A stretch of DNA of 64,000 nt, taken from positions 102,585 to 166,584 of the forward strand of contig NZ_JYIX01000031.1 in NCBI RefSeq assembly GCF_000956505.1, read 5' to 3'. The position numbers and the translations under genes were made by a program. Origin of the DNA: Microbacterium azadirachtae (lineage in GTDB: Bacteria > Actinomycetota > Actinomycetes > Actinomycetales > Microbacteriaceae). How positions within the stretch are numbered: position 1 is the stretch's first letter; every line of letters starts with the position of its first letter. A model generated the notes under the pieces. The model did no database searches. It was not told where the DNA came from and was given only the letters and a program-made list of their open reading frames with translations. Positions 44,513 to 54,156 of the stretch are shown piece after piece.

Positions 44513-46135
44513 ATGGCCCCCGCCTCCTCCGCACCGACGCTCCTCCGCCACGCGACCGTCGTCGACGGCACCGGAACCCCTCGCCGCACCGCGGACGTCC
44601 TGCTGCGCGGCGACCGGGTGCAGACGATCGCCCCGGCGGGCGCCCTGATCGCGGACGAGTGCGCCGAGGTCTGGGACGCCGAGGGGCTCGTGCTCGCCCC
44701 CGGCTTCATCGACATGCACGCGCACTCCGACCTCGCGGTGCTCGCGGACCCTTCGCACGTCGCCAAGGTCGGCCAGGGGATCACGACCGAGGTCATCGGG
44801 CAGGACGGCATCGGCTACGCGCCGGTCGACGACACGATCCTCGACAGCGTGCGCCGCCAGATCGCCGGCTGGAACGGGCATGCAGAGCTCGCGATCGGCT
44901 GGCGCGACATGGCGGGCTATCTCGACCGGCTCGCGCAGGGCACGGCCACCAACACCGCGGTGCTCGTGCCGCAGGGCAACCTGCGCCTGCTCACAGTCGG
45001 ATCCGGCAGCCGCGCGGCGACGGGATCCGAGATCGCCGACATGCGCACGATCCTCGCCGACTCGCTGTCGGCCGGGGCGGTCGGACTCTCCAGCGGCCTC
45101 ACCTACGTGCCGGGGATGTACGCCGACACCGCAGAGCTCACCGCGCTCTGTGAGGTGGTCGCCGCGGCCGGACGCTTCTATGCGCCGCACACACGGTCCT
45201 ACGGCGCCGGAGCGCTCGACGCCTATGCGGAGGTCATCGGCATCGCCCGGGAGACCGGCTGCGCGCTGCACCTCGCGCACGCGACGCTCAACTTCGCGCC
45301 GAATGCGGGCGCCGCGCCGCGGTTCCTCGAGCTCATCGACCAGGCTCTCGCCGACGGTGTCGACATCACGATGGACAGCTACCCCTACCTGCCTGGCGCG
45401 ACCACGCTCGTGGCCCTCCTGCCCAGCTGGATCGCCGCCGGCGGCCTTGACGCGCTGCGCGACCGGCTCGCGGCCGGCGCCGACCGGGACGCCCTGGTGC
45501 AGGCCCTCGACGTTGACGGCTGCGACGGGTTCCACGGCGAGCGCGCCGACTGGACCCTGATTCAGATCTCCGGGGTCGGGCGGCCGGAGCTCGCAGGGCT
45601 CGTGGGCCGCACGATCGCCGAGATCGCCGCGTCGACGGGGGAGGAGCCGGTGGACGCCGTCATCCGCATCCTCCTCGCCGACGAGTTCGCGACCGGCGTG
45701 CTCATGCACATCGGGCACGAGGACAACGTGCAGGCCATCATGCGCCACCCGCGGCACACCGGCGGCAGCGACGGGATCCTCGTCGGCGACCGCCCGCACC
45801 CGCGCTCGTGGGGCACCTTCCCTCGCTACCTCGCGCGCTACGTGCGCGAGCTCGGCGTGCTGACGCTCGAGGAGGCGGTCCGCCACCTCAGCGCCACCCC
45901 GGCAAGGAGGCTGCGCCTCGCCGATCGCGGCCTCGTGCGCGAGGGGTACGCGGCGGACCTGGTGCTGTTCGATCCAGAGCGCATCCAGGACCGCGCGACG
46001 TTCGAGCAACCGCGCCGGACGGCGGCGGGCATGGCCGGCGTCTGGGTCAACGGCCGTCTCGCGATCTGCGACGGCGAACGCACGGAGAGCGTGTCGGGCC
46101 GGAGCCTGCGCGCGACGAAGGAGGGGACGCGATGA
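44513..46135 (+). CDS. N-acyl-D-amino-acid deacylase family amidohydrolase
   Basis: 540-residue amidohydrolase of the D-aminoacylase family: metal site HAHSDL near residue 64-69, PHTRSYG, HLAHATLNFAP, VLMHIGHEDN and GGSDGILVGDRPHPR, with metal-binding His and Asp. It removes an acyl group, usually acetyl, from an N-acyl-D-amino acid or similar compound. Its start is 2 bp after the lyase stop and its TGA overlaps the ATG of the aldolase, so the three are one operon. In this setting N-acetylglucosaminate is a candidate substrate. Confidence 0.9.
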   Translation: MAPASSAPTLLRHATVVDGTGTPRRTADVLLRGDRVQTIAPAGALIADECAEVWDAEGLVLAPGFIDMHAHSDLAVLADPSHVAKVGQGITTEVIGQDGIGYAPVDDTILDSVRRQIAGWNGHAELAIGWRDMAGYLDRLAQGTATNTAVLVPQGNLRLLTVGSGSRAATGSEIADMRTILADSLSAGAVGLSSGLTYVPGMYADTAELTALCEVVAAAGRFYAPHTRSYGAGALDAYAEVIGIARETGCALHLAHATLNFAPNAGAAPRFLELIDQALADGVDITMDSYPYLPGATTLVALLPSWIAAGGLDALRDRLAAGADRDALVQALDVDGCDGFHGERADWTLIQISGVGRPELAGLVGRTIAEIAASTGEEPVDAVIRILLADEFATGVLMHIGHEDNVQAIMRHPRHTGGSDGILVGDRPHPRSWGTFPRYLARYVRELGVLTLEEAVRHLSATPARRLRLADRGLVREGYAADLVLFDPERIQDRATFEQPRRTAAGMAGVWVNGRLAICDGERTESVSGRSLRATKEGTR

Positions 46136-46788
46136 GCGCCGACATCGAGAACGACGCCACCACGACGAACGACGTGATGACGCTGCTGCGCCGGGACGCG
46201 GCGCTCGCGCTGCCGCGCCTCGCGCGCATCCCGGATCCGCTGCCGCTGCTGGCGGCCCTCGCCGCCGGCGGGATCCACGTCGTCGAGTTCGCGTTCACCA
46301 CCCCTGACGTCACGGGGCTCATCGCCGCGAGCGCAGAGGCCCGCGGCGTGCGGGTCGGCGCGGGCACCGTCACGACGGCGGCGGAGGCGCGGGACGCGAT
46401 CGCCGCGGGCGCCGCGTTCCTGGTGACTCCCGCCGTGATCGCCGAGGTGGCCGAGGTGGCGGAGGCGCACGACGTGCCCGTGATCATGGGCGCGTTCACG
46501 CCGACCGAGGCGCTCACCGCCGCCAGGCTCGGGGCCGCCGCCGTGAAGATCTTCCCCGCCGAGACCGTGGGGGCCGGGTACTTCCGGCACCTCGCTGGAC
46601 CGTTCCCGCAGCTGCCTCTGGTCGCCTCGGGCGGTCTGCACGAGGGCAATGCCGCCGACTACCTGCGTGCGGGCGCGATCGCCGTCACGGCCGGATCGAG
46701 CGTCGTCTCGGCCGCCGATGTCGCCGCGGGTGATTGGGACGCGGTCACCGCGAAGGCGCGGGCCTTCCTCGCCGCGGCCCGCGGCTGA
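46132..46788 (+). CDS. eda: KDPG/KHG aldolase
   Basis: 218-residue class I aldolase: HVVEFAFTT (Glu of the active site), VGAGTVTTAAEARDAIAAGAAFLVTP, Schiff-base Lys near residue 139 in AAAVKIFPAE and LVASGGLHEGNAADYLRAGA. Cleaves 2-keto-3-deoxy-6-phosphogluconate to pyruvate and glyceraldehyde-3-phosphate (or 4-hydroxy-2-oxoglutarate to pyruvate and glyoxylate). GGAGGGGA box; ATG overlaps the upstream stop. The first ~20 residues are an acidic Thr/Asn extension not needed for the fold. Confidence 0.92.
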   Translation: MSADIENDATTTNDVMTLLRRDAALALPRLARIPDPLPLLAALAAGGIHVVEFAFTTPDVTGLIAASAEARGVRVGAGTVTTAAEARDAIAAGAAFLVTPAVIAEVAEVAEAHDVPVIMGAFTPTEALTAARLGAAAVKIFPAETVGAGYFRHLAGPFPQLPLVASGGLHEGNAADYLRAGAIAVTAGSSVVSAADVAAGDWDAVTAKARAFLAAARG

Positions 46789-46810
46789 CGCGTCGCGTTG
46801 CCGCCCAGCG

Positions 46811-46920
46811 CCCTTCGTCTCGTCGCTGCGCTCCTCGCTCAGGGACCGGTCCGTCATCGGATCCTGAGCGACACTTCGACTCGCTGCGCTCGCTCAGCGC
46901 TGGTCTCCGCGAGACGAAGG
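46811..46920. repeat. CTTCGTCTCG/CGAGACGAAG inverted-repeat cluster between convergent genes
   Basis: CCTTCGTCTCG (46812-46822) and CGAGACGAAGG (46910-46920) are perfect 11-bp arms; inside are CTCGCTCAGGGACCGG and CTGAGCGA / CGCTCAG segments. The same core occurs at 11405-11439. Likely folds as a shared terminator-like structure for eda and the hexosaminidase gene. Confidence 0.65.
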
Positions 46921-46934
46921 ACGCTCCGCCGGCG

Positions 46935-48566
46935 CTAGGCCAGGTTCGCGGTGAGCCGGGCGATCTCCGCCGCGCGCTCTGCGCGGTCGAACGTCTTGCC
47001 CGGAACGCCGGGCACCTGCTGCCACGAGCGGGGGCCGGTCTCGGGGCGGTACTCGATCCCTGCCGCGTCCAGGCGTGCGAGGTGGGCCCCGAGCCGGTCG
47101 GGGAACGAGCCGACGGCAGCCGGATCCTGCCCGCTCCACAGCGCCTCCGCGAGACCGCACAGCCGAGGGAAGAGCTGGTAGTCGCGGCGGCGGGCCGAGT
47201 CGACGTGCTCGGCCCAGAGGTTCGCCTGTCCGCCCAGGATGCGTCCGCGGTGCTCGATCTCGAGCGCCTCAGGGATCGGATCGAAGGCGCGCACATGCGC
47301 CACCGTGGTCACGAGACCGGTCGGGATCGGCTCGTCGGGGGAGTCGGACTGCCGGTAGTCGAGGTAGACCGTGTCCTCCGGGCACATCACCACATCGGAT
47401 CCGCGTCGCGCCGCGATCACCGCGCCGGCCGTGCCCCGCCAGGAGGCGACCGTCGCGCCGGTGACCGTGCCGCCCTCGAGGATCTCGTCCCAGCCGTACA
47501 GACGGCGCCCGCGGGAGCGGACGTGCTCATCGATGCGCGCGATGAACCAGCTCTGCAGCTCGTCCTCCGTGGCGAGACCGCGTTCGCGCATGAGGCCCTG
47601 CGTGCGGGCATCGGCCCGCCACTCGTCCTTGCGGCACTCGTCGCCTCCGATGCCGATGACCTCGGAGGGGAAGATCTCGATGATCTCGTCGAGCACGTCG
47701 CAGAAGAAGGCGACGGTCGACTCCTCGACGTTGAGCGCGTGCGGGTTGATGCCCCATCCGGTCCAGGGGCCGAGCGGATCGGCGACCAGACCGAGCTGCG
47801 GATACGCGGCGATCGCCGCCTGCACGTGGCCGGGAAGCTCGATCTCGGGCACCACGGTGATCCCGCGCGCGGCGGCGTAGGCGACGATCTCGCGCAGATC
47901 GTCCTGCGTGTAGAAGCCTCCGTGCGGCATACCGTCCTGCGTGGATCCGGGGCCGGATCCGCGCTGCGACGACGGGCGCCACCCGCCGACCTGGGTCAGC
48001 AGGGGGTACTTGCGGATCTCCGCCCGCCAGCCCTGATCGTCGGTGAGGTGCAGGTGCAGGACGTTGAGCCGGTGCATCGCCAGCTGGTCGATGACCCGCA
48101 GCACCTCGGCCGTCGGTGCGAAGTGCCGCGCGACGTCCAGCATGAGCCCGCGCCAGCGGTACCGGGGCGCGTCCTCGATGCGCACGGCGGGCACGCTCAC
48201 CGCGGCCTCCTCGGTGATCGGCGCGCGCCGGTACGTGCGCGGGGGCAGCAGCTGCAGGAGCGTCTGCATCGCGTGCTGCGCGCCTCGCACGTCCGCCGCC
48301 GCGATCCCGATGCCGTCCTCGTCCACCGTGAGCGCGTAGGCCTCCTCCGCGAGGAGCGGGTCGACGGCGAACACGATGGCGGGGCCGTCATCGTCCGCGG
48401 GCGCATCCAGCCCGAGCGACAGGCCGAGCCCGGTGCGCAGCGCCTCCTGCAGCCGCTCCGCCGCCGCGCGCAGCGGTTCCGCGGTGCGGATCCGGACGGC
48501 TGCCGAGAGCGGGAATTCGCCCGATCCGGCCTCGACGCGGGACGGCTGGGGAAGAAGGTTCAGCAC
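46935..48566 (-). CDS. Beta-N-acetylhexosaminidase (GH20)
   Basis: 543-residue glycosidase: N-terminal GH20b domain (about 1-125) and a catalytic barrel with RWRGLMLDVARHFAP, LHLHLTDDQGWR, the D-E catalytic pair in IGIGGDECRKDEW (about residue 308), and YGWDEILEGG ... WRG. It removes terminal GlcNAc from chitooligosaccharides or glycans by substrate-assisted catalysis. No signal peptide, so it acts in the cytoplasm on imported oligosaccharides. GTG at 48566 is chosen over ATG 48590 because AGGAG precedes it and the ATG lies inside the operator. Confidence 0.9.
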   Translation of the reverse strand: MLNLLPQPSRVEAGSGEFPLSAAVRIRTAEPLRAAAERLQEALRTGLGLSLGLDAPADDDGPAIVFAVDPLLAEEAYALTVDEDGIGIAAADVRGAQHAMQTLLQLLPPRTYRRAPITEEAAVSVPAVRIEDAPRYRWRGLMLDVARHFAPTAEVLRVIDQLAMHRLNVLHLHLTDDQGWRAEIRKYPLLTQVGGWRPSSQRGSGPGSTQDGMPHGGFYTQDDLREIVAYAAARGITVVPEIELPGHVQAAIAAYPQLGLVADPLGPWTGWGINPHALNVEESTVAFFCDVLDEIIEIFPSEVIGIGGDECRKDEWRADARTQGLMRERGLATEDELQSWFIARIDEHVRSRGRRLYGWDEILEGGTVTGATVASWRGTAGAVIAARRGSDVVMCPEDTVYLDYRQSDSPDEPIPTGLVTTVAHVRAFDPIPEALEIEHRGRILGGQANLWAEHVDSARRRDYQLFPRLCGLAEALWSGQDPAAVGSFPDRLGAHLARLDAAGIEYRPETGPRSWQQVPGVPGKTFDRAERAAEIARLTANLA

Positions 48567-48583
48567 GACGACTCCTGGATCTT

Positions 48584-48600
48584 GTTGCATGATGTGCAAC
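48584..48600. promoter_or_regulatory. Candidate LacI-type operator in the hexosaminidase leader
   Basis: GTTGCATGATGTGCAAC: perfect 6-bp arms, 5-bp spacer, 18 bp upstream of the GTG start and 123 bp before the divergent LacI-family gene. Confidence 0.6.
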
Positions 48601-48722
48601 GGCGTTTGCGTGACGTGGAACCAGCCTATTCCCGATGCGGGGCCGTAGGGCAAGCGGCCGACGGTCCGGCGCCTCCGGCGCCTCGCGCATAATGAGTCTG
48701 ACCGATCGGAACGGAGGTGCGC

Positions 48723-49736
48723 GTGGCTGTGGAGAGCGAGCCGCCTCGCGCCCTGAACATCCGCGACGTCGCGCGCGAAGCCGGAGTCTCGTACCAGACG
48801 GTGTCGCGGGTGCTGAACGGCAGCGACCGGATCCGGGAGAAGACCCGCGAGCACGTGCAGTCGGTCATCGACCGGCTCGGCTACCGTCCGAACCCCGTCG
48901 CGCGGGCGCTGTCGACGAACCGATCCCGCACGATCGGCGTGCTCACGGCGCACAGCGCGCTGTACGGTCCCGCCACGGCGATCACCGCCATCGAATTCGC
49001 GGCGCGCGACGCCGGCTACCGCCTGTCCATCGCCAACCTGCGCTCCGGTGAGCCGGAGTCCGTGCGTGCCAGCATCGACGATCTGCTCAGCCACGCGGTC
49101 GAGGCGATCATCGTGATCGCGCCGCAGCAGGAGGTCCTGAGCGAGGTCGGCGGGATGAGCGTGGACGTGCCCATCGTGGCGCTCGGTCCGAGCGGCGAGC
49201 GTCATTCGATGGCGATGGATCAGATCGCGGGCGCCAGGGCGGCGGTGGCCCATCTCGCCGACCTCGGGCACGAGTTCATCGTGCACCTCGCCGGTCCGCA
49301 GAACTGGACCGAGGCCGAGGCGCGCATGGTCGGCTACCTGCGGGAGCTCGACGCCCGCGACCTGCGCGTGCGCGCTCCGCTCCTGGGCGACTGGACCGCG
49401 CAGTTCGGCTACGAGGCGGGCATGAGCCTGCTCCGGATGCCGGATTTCACCGCCGTCTTCGCCGGGAACGACTCGATGGCGCTCGGCTTCCTGCACGCCT
49501 GCCGCGAGCTCGGCGTCAGAGTGCCGGAGGACGTCAGCGTCGTCGGGTTCGACGACATCCCGGAGGCCGCGCACTTCTTCCCGCCGCTCACGACCGTCCG
49601 ACAGGATTTCGTCGAGCTCGGCCGGCGGACGATCCGGATGCTGCTGGCGCAGCTCGCCGGAGAGGACCTGGCGCAGGATCCCCTGGTCCCGCAGTTGATC
49701 GTGCGCGCGTCGACCGCCGCACCCCGCTCGAACTGA
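48723..49736 (+). CDS. LacI-family transcriptional regulator
   Basis: 337-residue repressor: LacI HTH (NIRDVAREAGVSYQTVSRVL, then hinge RPNPVARALST at about 49-59) and a periplasmic-binding-like sensor domain (RTIGVLTAHSALYGPATAI ... FAGNDSMALGFLHACRELG ... VSVVGFDDIPEAAHFFPPLTT). CGGAGG box before GTG 48723. Placed between the GH20 gene and the sugar transporter, it probably represses both in the absence of an amino sugar or oligosaccharide. Confidence 0.93.
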   Translation: MAVESEPPRALNIRDVAREAGVSYQTVSRVLNGSDRIREKTREHVQSVIDRLGYRPNPVARALSTNRSRTIGVLTAHSALYGPATAITAIEFAARDAGYRLSIANLRSGEPESVRASIDDLLSHAVEAIIVIAPQQEVLSEVGGMSVDVPIVALGPSGERHSMAMDQIAGARAAVAHLADLGHEFIVHLAGPQNWTEAEARMVGYLRELDARDLRVRAPLLGDWTAQFGYEAGMSLLRMPDFTAVFAGNDSMALGFLHACRELGVRVPEDVSVVGFDDIPEAAHFFPPLTTVRQDFVELGRRTIRMLLAQLAGEDLAQDPLVPQLIVRASTAAPRSN

Positions 49737-49803
49737 TCCATCGCCGACGCCCGTCGCGGGGCGCCGCCGCGTGCGGTCCGCGACGAAACCAGGAAACCTT
49801 CTC

Positions 49804-49859
49804 TTGACAAATGTGACCGGTTCGCCAGATGATCGCTCCTGCGGGTGTGATCGGTCACA
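49804..49859 (+). promoter_or_regulatory. Promoter and operator of the sugar ABC transporter operon
   Basis: TTGACA (49804-49809) and a weak GATGAT -10 (49828-49833) form a sigma-A-like promoter. TGTGACCG overlaps its spacer (49812-49819) and TGTGATCGGTCACA (49846-49859), a near-perfect palindrome with central CG typical of LacI-family sites, lies near the start of transcription. The remaining ~225 nt to the substrate-binding gene is an untranslated leader with no clear gene. Confidence 0.55.
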
Positions 49860-50086
49860 GCCGCGGCGACGAAGGGGTCGGATTCCGAACCTCCTCGCCG
49901 TCGGAGCGCATGAGGTCGGCGGCGATCGGCCCCGTGCGAACAGCACCACGAACCGACGCCCGCAGTGATGCGGACGTCGTCCTCGCCCTGCGGGCGCGGA
50001 TCCTGACCGGGCGATTCGATCGTGTCATCGGCGCGCCCTCCGCTGTCCCGAGCGCGCCATGGCGGCCGCTCGACGAAAGGAATCAC

Positions 50087-51211
50087 ATGAAGCTCAAGAG
50101 ACTGGTCGTCGGCGTCGCAGCCGCCGTCACCCTCGCCCTCACGATGAGCGCCTGCGCGGGAACCCGCGGTGGCGACACCAGCACCGCGGAGCCCGGCGCC
50201 AACAAGGGCGCCCTCGTCGGGGTCGCGATGCCGACGAAGACGTCGACCCGCTGGATCCACGACGGCGACGCCGTGAAGGCGGGCCTGGAGAAGCTCGGCT
50301 ACAAGGTCGACCTCGAGTACGCGGACGACGACATCCCCACGCAGGTGCAGCAGATCTCGAACATGCTCACCAAGGGCGCGAAGGTCCTGATCGTCGCGTC
50401 CGTCGACGGCACGGCACTGTCCAGCCAGCTCGACCAGGCCGCGTCGAAGGGCGTGAAGGTCATCGCGTACGACCGGCTCATCAACGGCAACAAGAACGTG
50501 GACTTCTACACGACCTTCGACAACTACAAGGTCGGTGTGCAGCAGGCGACCAGCCTCCTGGAGGGGCTCGGGGTGCTCGACAAGACCGGCAAGGACACCG
50601 GCACCGCAGGGCCGTTCAACATCGAGCTGTTCGCCGGCAGCCCGGACGACAACAACGCCACGTTCTTCTTCAACGGCGCGATGGACACCCTCAAGCCCTA
50701 CCTCGACAAGGGCGTCGTGAAGGTCGGCAGCGGTCAGACCGGCTTCACCCAGGTCGCCACGCAGGGGTGGCAGGCCGACGTGGCCAAGAAGCGCATGCAG
50801 GACCTCGTCGCCTCGACGTACTCGAACGGGCAGAAGGTCGACGGCGTGCTCTCGCCCTATGACGGCCTGTCGATCGGCATCATCTCGGCGCTCACCGGTG
50901 CGGGATACGCGACGGACAAGCTCCCGATCATCACCGGCCAGGACGCGGAGATCCCGTCCGTGAAGTCGATCATCGCGGGACAGCAGTACTCGACGATCTA
51001 CAAGGACACCCGCAAGCTCGCGGGCGAGGCCGTGAAGATGGCGGACGACGTGCTGAACGGCAAGACCCCAGAGGTCAACGACACGAAGTCCTACGACAAC
51101 AAGACCAAGGTCGTCCCGACGTTCCTCTTCGAGCCGGTCGTGGTCACCAAGGACAACTACAAGGAAGCCGTCCTCGACACCGGGTACTACACCGCGGACC
51201 AGCTCAAGTAA
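50087..51211 (+). CDS. chvE: Sugar ABC transporter substrate-binding lipoprotein (ChvE type)
   Basis: 374-residue lipoprotein: signal [16 protein letters not shown], lipobox MSAC, then a type-I periplasmic-binding domain ([82 protein letters not shown]) of the ChvE/xylose-binding group. It delivers a sugar to the membrane transporter encoded just downstream. GAAAGGA box. In Gram-positives it is tethered to the outer face of the membrane. Confidence 0.93.
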   Translation: MKLKRLVVGVAAAVTLALTMSACAGTRGGDTSTAEPGANKGALVGVAMPTKTSTRWIHDGDAVKAGLEKLGYKVDLEYADDDIPTQVQQISNMLTKGAKVLIVASVDGTALSSQLDQAASKGVKVIAYDRLINGNKNVDFYTTFDNYKVGVQQATSLLEGLGVLDKTGKDTGTAGPFNIELFAGSPDDNNATFFFNGAMDTLKPYLDKGVVKVGSGQTGFTQVATQGWQADVAKKRMQDLVASTYSNGQKVDGVLSPYDGLSIGIISALTGAGYATDKLPIITGQDAEIPSVKSIIAGQQYSTIYKDTRKLAGEAVKMADDVLNGKTPEVNDTKSYDNKTKVVPTFLFEPVVVTKDNYKEAVLDTGYYTADQLK

Positions 51212-51275
51212 CCCTCCTCGACAGGGTGGCTGCGGACGCTCCCGCAGCCACCCTCTCTGACGAAAGGAGAGCGAG

Positions 51276-52817
51276 ATGAGTGACAACATCCTCGAGATGC
51301 GCGGGATCACCAAGACGTTCCCGGGCGTGAAGGCCCTGCAGGACGTGTCGATCACCGTGCAGCGCGGTCACGTGCACGCGATCTGCGGCGAGAACGGCGC
51401 CGGCAAGTCCACGCTCATGAAGGTGCTCTCGGGCGTCTACCCGCACGGATCCTACGACGGGGAGATCCTCCTGGACGGCGAGCCCGTCGCTTTCAGGAGC
51501 ATCAACGAGTCCGAGGCCGCGGGCGTCGTGATCATCCACCAGGAGCTGGCGCTCAGCCCGTACCTGTCGATCGCGGAGAACATCTTCCTCGGCAACGAGC
51601 GCCAGTCCGGAGGCTGGATCGACTGGAACACCACCAACCAGGAGGCCGCGAAGCTGCTCGCGAGCGTGGGGCTCAAGGAGAACCCCGCCACCAAGATCGC
51701 CGACATCGGCGTCGGCAAGCAGCAGCTCGTCGAGATCGCGAAGGCGCTCTCCAAGAGCGTCCGGCTGCTGATCCTCGACGAGCCGACCGCTGCGCTCAAC
51801 GACGACGACTCCGCCCACATGCTCGAGCTCATCACGCATCTGCGGGACGAGGGGATCACCTCGATCATCATCAGCCACAAGCTCAACGAGATCCGGGCGA
51901 TCGCCGACGAGGTCACCGTCATCCGCGACGGGCGCAACATCGAGACGCTCGAGATGCGCACCGACGACGTGAGCGAGGACCGAATCATCCGCGGCATGGT
52001 CGGCCGGGACCTCGCGAGCCGGTTCCCGGACCGCACGCCGAAGATCGGCGACGAACTGCTGCGGATCGAGGACTGGACCGTGCACCACCCCCTCGATCAC
52101 GAGCGCACGGTGGTCGACAGGGCGAACCTGTTCGTCTGCGAAGGCGAGATCGTCGGGATCGCCGGGATCATGGGCGCCGGACGCACCGAGCTCGCGATGA
52201 GCGTGTTCGGCCGCAGCTACGGCGTGAACATCTCCGGCCGCGTCTACAAGCGCGGATCCGAGATCTCCACGAAGACCGTGTCGGAGGCCATCAAGCACGG
52301 CCTCGCGTACGCGACCGAGGACCGCAAGAGGTTCGGGCTGAACCTCATCGACGACGTCGAGCGGAACATCACGATCGCCGCCCTCGACCGGATCGCGAAG
52401 ATCGGCTGGGTGAACGAGAGCCGGGAGCGCATCGTCGCGGAGTCGTACCGCAAGAGCATGAACATCAAGACGAGCTCCGTCGAGGCGGTCGTCGGCAAGC
52501 TCTCGGGCGGAAATCAGCAGAAGGTCGTGCTGTCGAAGTGGATGAACACGTCACCCGACGTGCTGATCCTCGACGAACCCACCCGGGGCATCGACGTCGG
52601 AGCGAAGTACGAGATCTACGGCATCATCAACAAGCTCGCGAGCGAGGGCAAGGGCGTCATCGTCATCTCCAGCGAGCTGCCGGAACTGATCGGTCTCTGC
52701 GACCGCATCTACACCCTCGCCGAGGGGCGCATCACCGCGGACGTCCCGCGCGCGGAGGCCACGGCGGAGAACCTCATGCGTTACATGACCCAGGAGAAGG
52801 AGGTGGGCTCCGCATGA
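51276..52817 (+). CDS. mmsA: Sugar ABC transporter ATP-binding protein (two NBDs)
   Basis: 513-residue protein with two ATPase domains of the RbsA/XylG type: first Walker [13 protein letters not shown] (about residues 35-46), Walker [13 protein letters not shown], second module with a degenerate P-loop [12 protein letters not shown] and intact [14 protein letters not shown] and [13 protein letters not shown]. Energises uptake together with the permease at 52814. AAAGGAGAG box. Belongs to the multiple-monosaccharide group (GguA/MmsA). Confidence 0.95.
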   Translation: MSDNILEMRGITKTFPGVKALQDVSITVQRGHVHAICGENGAGKSTLMKVLSGVYPHGSYDGEILLDGEPVAFRSINESEAAGVVIIHQELALSPYLSIAENIFLGNERQSGGWIDWNTTNQEAAKLLASVGLKENPATKIADIGVGKQQLVEIAKALSKSVRLLILDEPTAALNDDDSAHMLELITHLRDEGITSIIISHKLNEIRAIADEVTVIRDGRNIETLEMRTDDVSEDRIIRGMVGRDLASRFPDRTPKIGDELLRIEDWTVHHPLDHERTVVDRANLFVCEGEIVGIAGIMGAGRTELAMSVFGRSYGVNISGRVYKRGSEISTKTVSEAIKHGLAYATEDRKRFGLNLIDDVERNITIAALDRIAKIGWVNESRERIVAESYRKSMNIKTSSVEAVVGKLSGGNQQKVVLSKWMNTSPDVLILDEPTRGIDVGAKYEIYGIINKLASEGKGVIVISSELPELIGLCDRIYTLAEGRITADVPRAEATAENLMRYMTQEKEVGSA

Positions 52818-54019
52818 GCGGCTCATCCATCACCCCCCAGACGAACTCGCTGCGCAGCGCGTTCGAGTTCCTCACCGGCCAGCTGCGGCAGATCGGCCTG
52901 TTCATCGCGCTGATCGTGATCGTGATCTTCTTCCAGATCACGACGGGCGGCATCACGCTCGCACCGATCAACGTGTCGAACCTGATCATCCAGAACAGCT
53001 ACATCCTGATCCTCGCGATCGGCATGGTCATGGTGATCATCGCCGGGCACATCGACCTCTCCGTGGGATCCGTCGTCGCCTTCACCGGCGCCGCCGCGGG
53101 CGTGCTGATCACCAAGATGGGCGTGCCGTGGCCGGTCGCCGTGGTGCTGTGCCTCGTGCTCGGTGCGCTGATCGGCGCGTGGCAGGGCTTCTGGATCGCG
53201 TACTTCAAGATCCCGGCGTTCATCGTGACGCTGGCCGGCATGCTGACGTTCCGCGGCCTCACCGAGATCACCCTGCAGAACACCGCGATCTCGCCGTTCC
53301 CGGACGGATTCCGCGCGATCGGCGCGGGTTTCCTGCCCGATCTCGGCGGCGGCAAGACGGTCGTCGAACCGCTCACGATCATCCTGGCGGTGCTCGTCGT
53401 GCTGGGGATGATCGGCTTCGGGATCCGCGGCCGGATGACGCGGCGGAAGTTCGCCGTGGAGGACGAGCCGCTGTGGTGGTTCATCGCCAAGCTCGCCTTC
53501 ACGAGCCTGCTGATCGCTCTCGTCGCCTACCTGCTCGCGAGCTACAACGGCACCCCGATCGCCCTGGTCATCCTGGGCGTGCTGACCGTGGTCTACTCCG
53601 CGATCATGTCCCGCAGCGTCTGGGGCCGGCACATCTACGCGATCGGCGGCAATCCGCTCGCCGCGAGCCTTTCGGGTGTGAAGACCCCGCGCGTGACGTT
53701 CACGCTGTTCATCAACATGGGGGTGCTGTCCGCCCTCGCCGGCCTCGTGTTCACGTCCCAGCTGAACCTCGCCAGCCCTCGCAACGGCGACGGGTTCGAG
53801 CTCGACGCGATCGCAGCCGTGTTCATCGGCGGTGCCGCGGTCACCGGCGGCATCGGCAAGATCACCGGTGCGATCATCGGCGGTCTGATCATCGGCATCC
53901 TGAACAACGGCATGTCGATCCTCGGCGTCGGCACCGAGTATCAGGCTCTCATCAAGGGTCTCGTGCTGCTCGCCGCCGTCGCGTTCGACGTGTTCAACAA
54001 GCGTCGATCGGGGCGCTGA
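52814..54019 (+). CDS. mmsB: Sugar ABC transporter permease
   Basis: 401-residue permease with ten or so helices and the BPD-type signature [21 protein letters not shown] near residues 76-96, [20 protein letters not shown], and [22 protein letters not shown]. GguB/MmsB type, with the long insertion (about 190-230) typical of this subgroup. ATG overlaps the ATPase stop. Completes the operon; a strong terminator follows. Confidence 0.95.
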   Translation: MSGSSITPQTNSLRSAFEFLTGQLRQIGLFIALIVIVIFFQITTGGITLAPINVSNLIIQNSYILILAIGMVMVIIAGHIDLSVGSVVAFTGAAAGVLITKMGVPWPVAVVLCLVLGALIGAWQGFWIAYFKIPAFIVTLAGMLTFRGLTEITLQNTAISPFPDGFRAIGAGFLPDLGGGKTVVEPLTIILAVLVVLGMIGFGIRGRMTRRKFAVEDEPLWWFIAKLAFTSLLIALVAYLLASYNGTPIALVILGVLTVVYSAIMSRSVWGRHIYAIGGNPLAASLSGVKTPRVTFTLFINMGVLSALAGLVFTSQLNLASPRNGDGFELDAIAAVFIGGAAVTGGIGKITGAIIGGLIIGILNNGMSILGVGTEYQALIKGLVLLAAVAFDVFNKRRSGR

Positions 54020-54030
54020 GCGGATCGGTC

Positions 54031-54066
54031 CCGGGCCCCGGCCGCCGTCGTGCGGCCGGGGCCCGG
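54031..54066 (+). terminator. Terminator of the sugar transporter operon
   Basis: Perfect 15-bp stem (CCGGGCCCCGGCCGC / GCGGCCGGGGCCCGG) with a 6-nt loop, 12 bp after the permease stop. Confidence 0.85.
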
Positions 54067-54156
54067 AGCGCTTTCGTGGGGCTCTGCCGAAGCGATAAGG
54101 TCTTCCGCATCGGGTCCGTGTCGGCGGTCGGATTCGCGAGACCTTGCGGACGGAAT

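Noticed and set aside
46811..46920. Insertion sequence remnant
   Set aside because: Inverted repeats are present but no transposase fragment or target duplication is visible; a dispersed palindromic repeat explains it better.
49846..49859. CRP/GlxR-type site
   Set aside because: TGTGA and TCACA are separated by 4 bp instead of 6; the central CG fits a LacI-type operator better.
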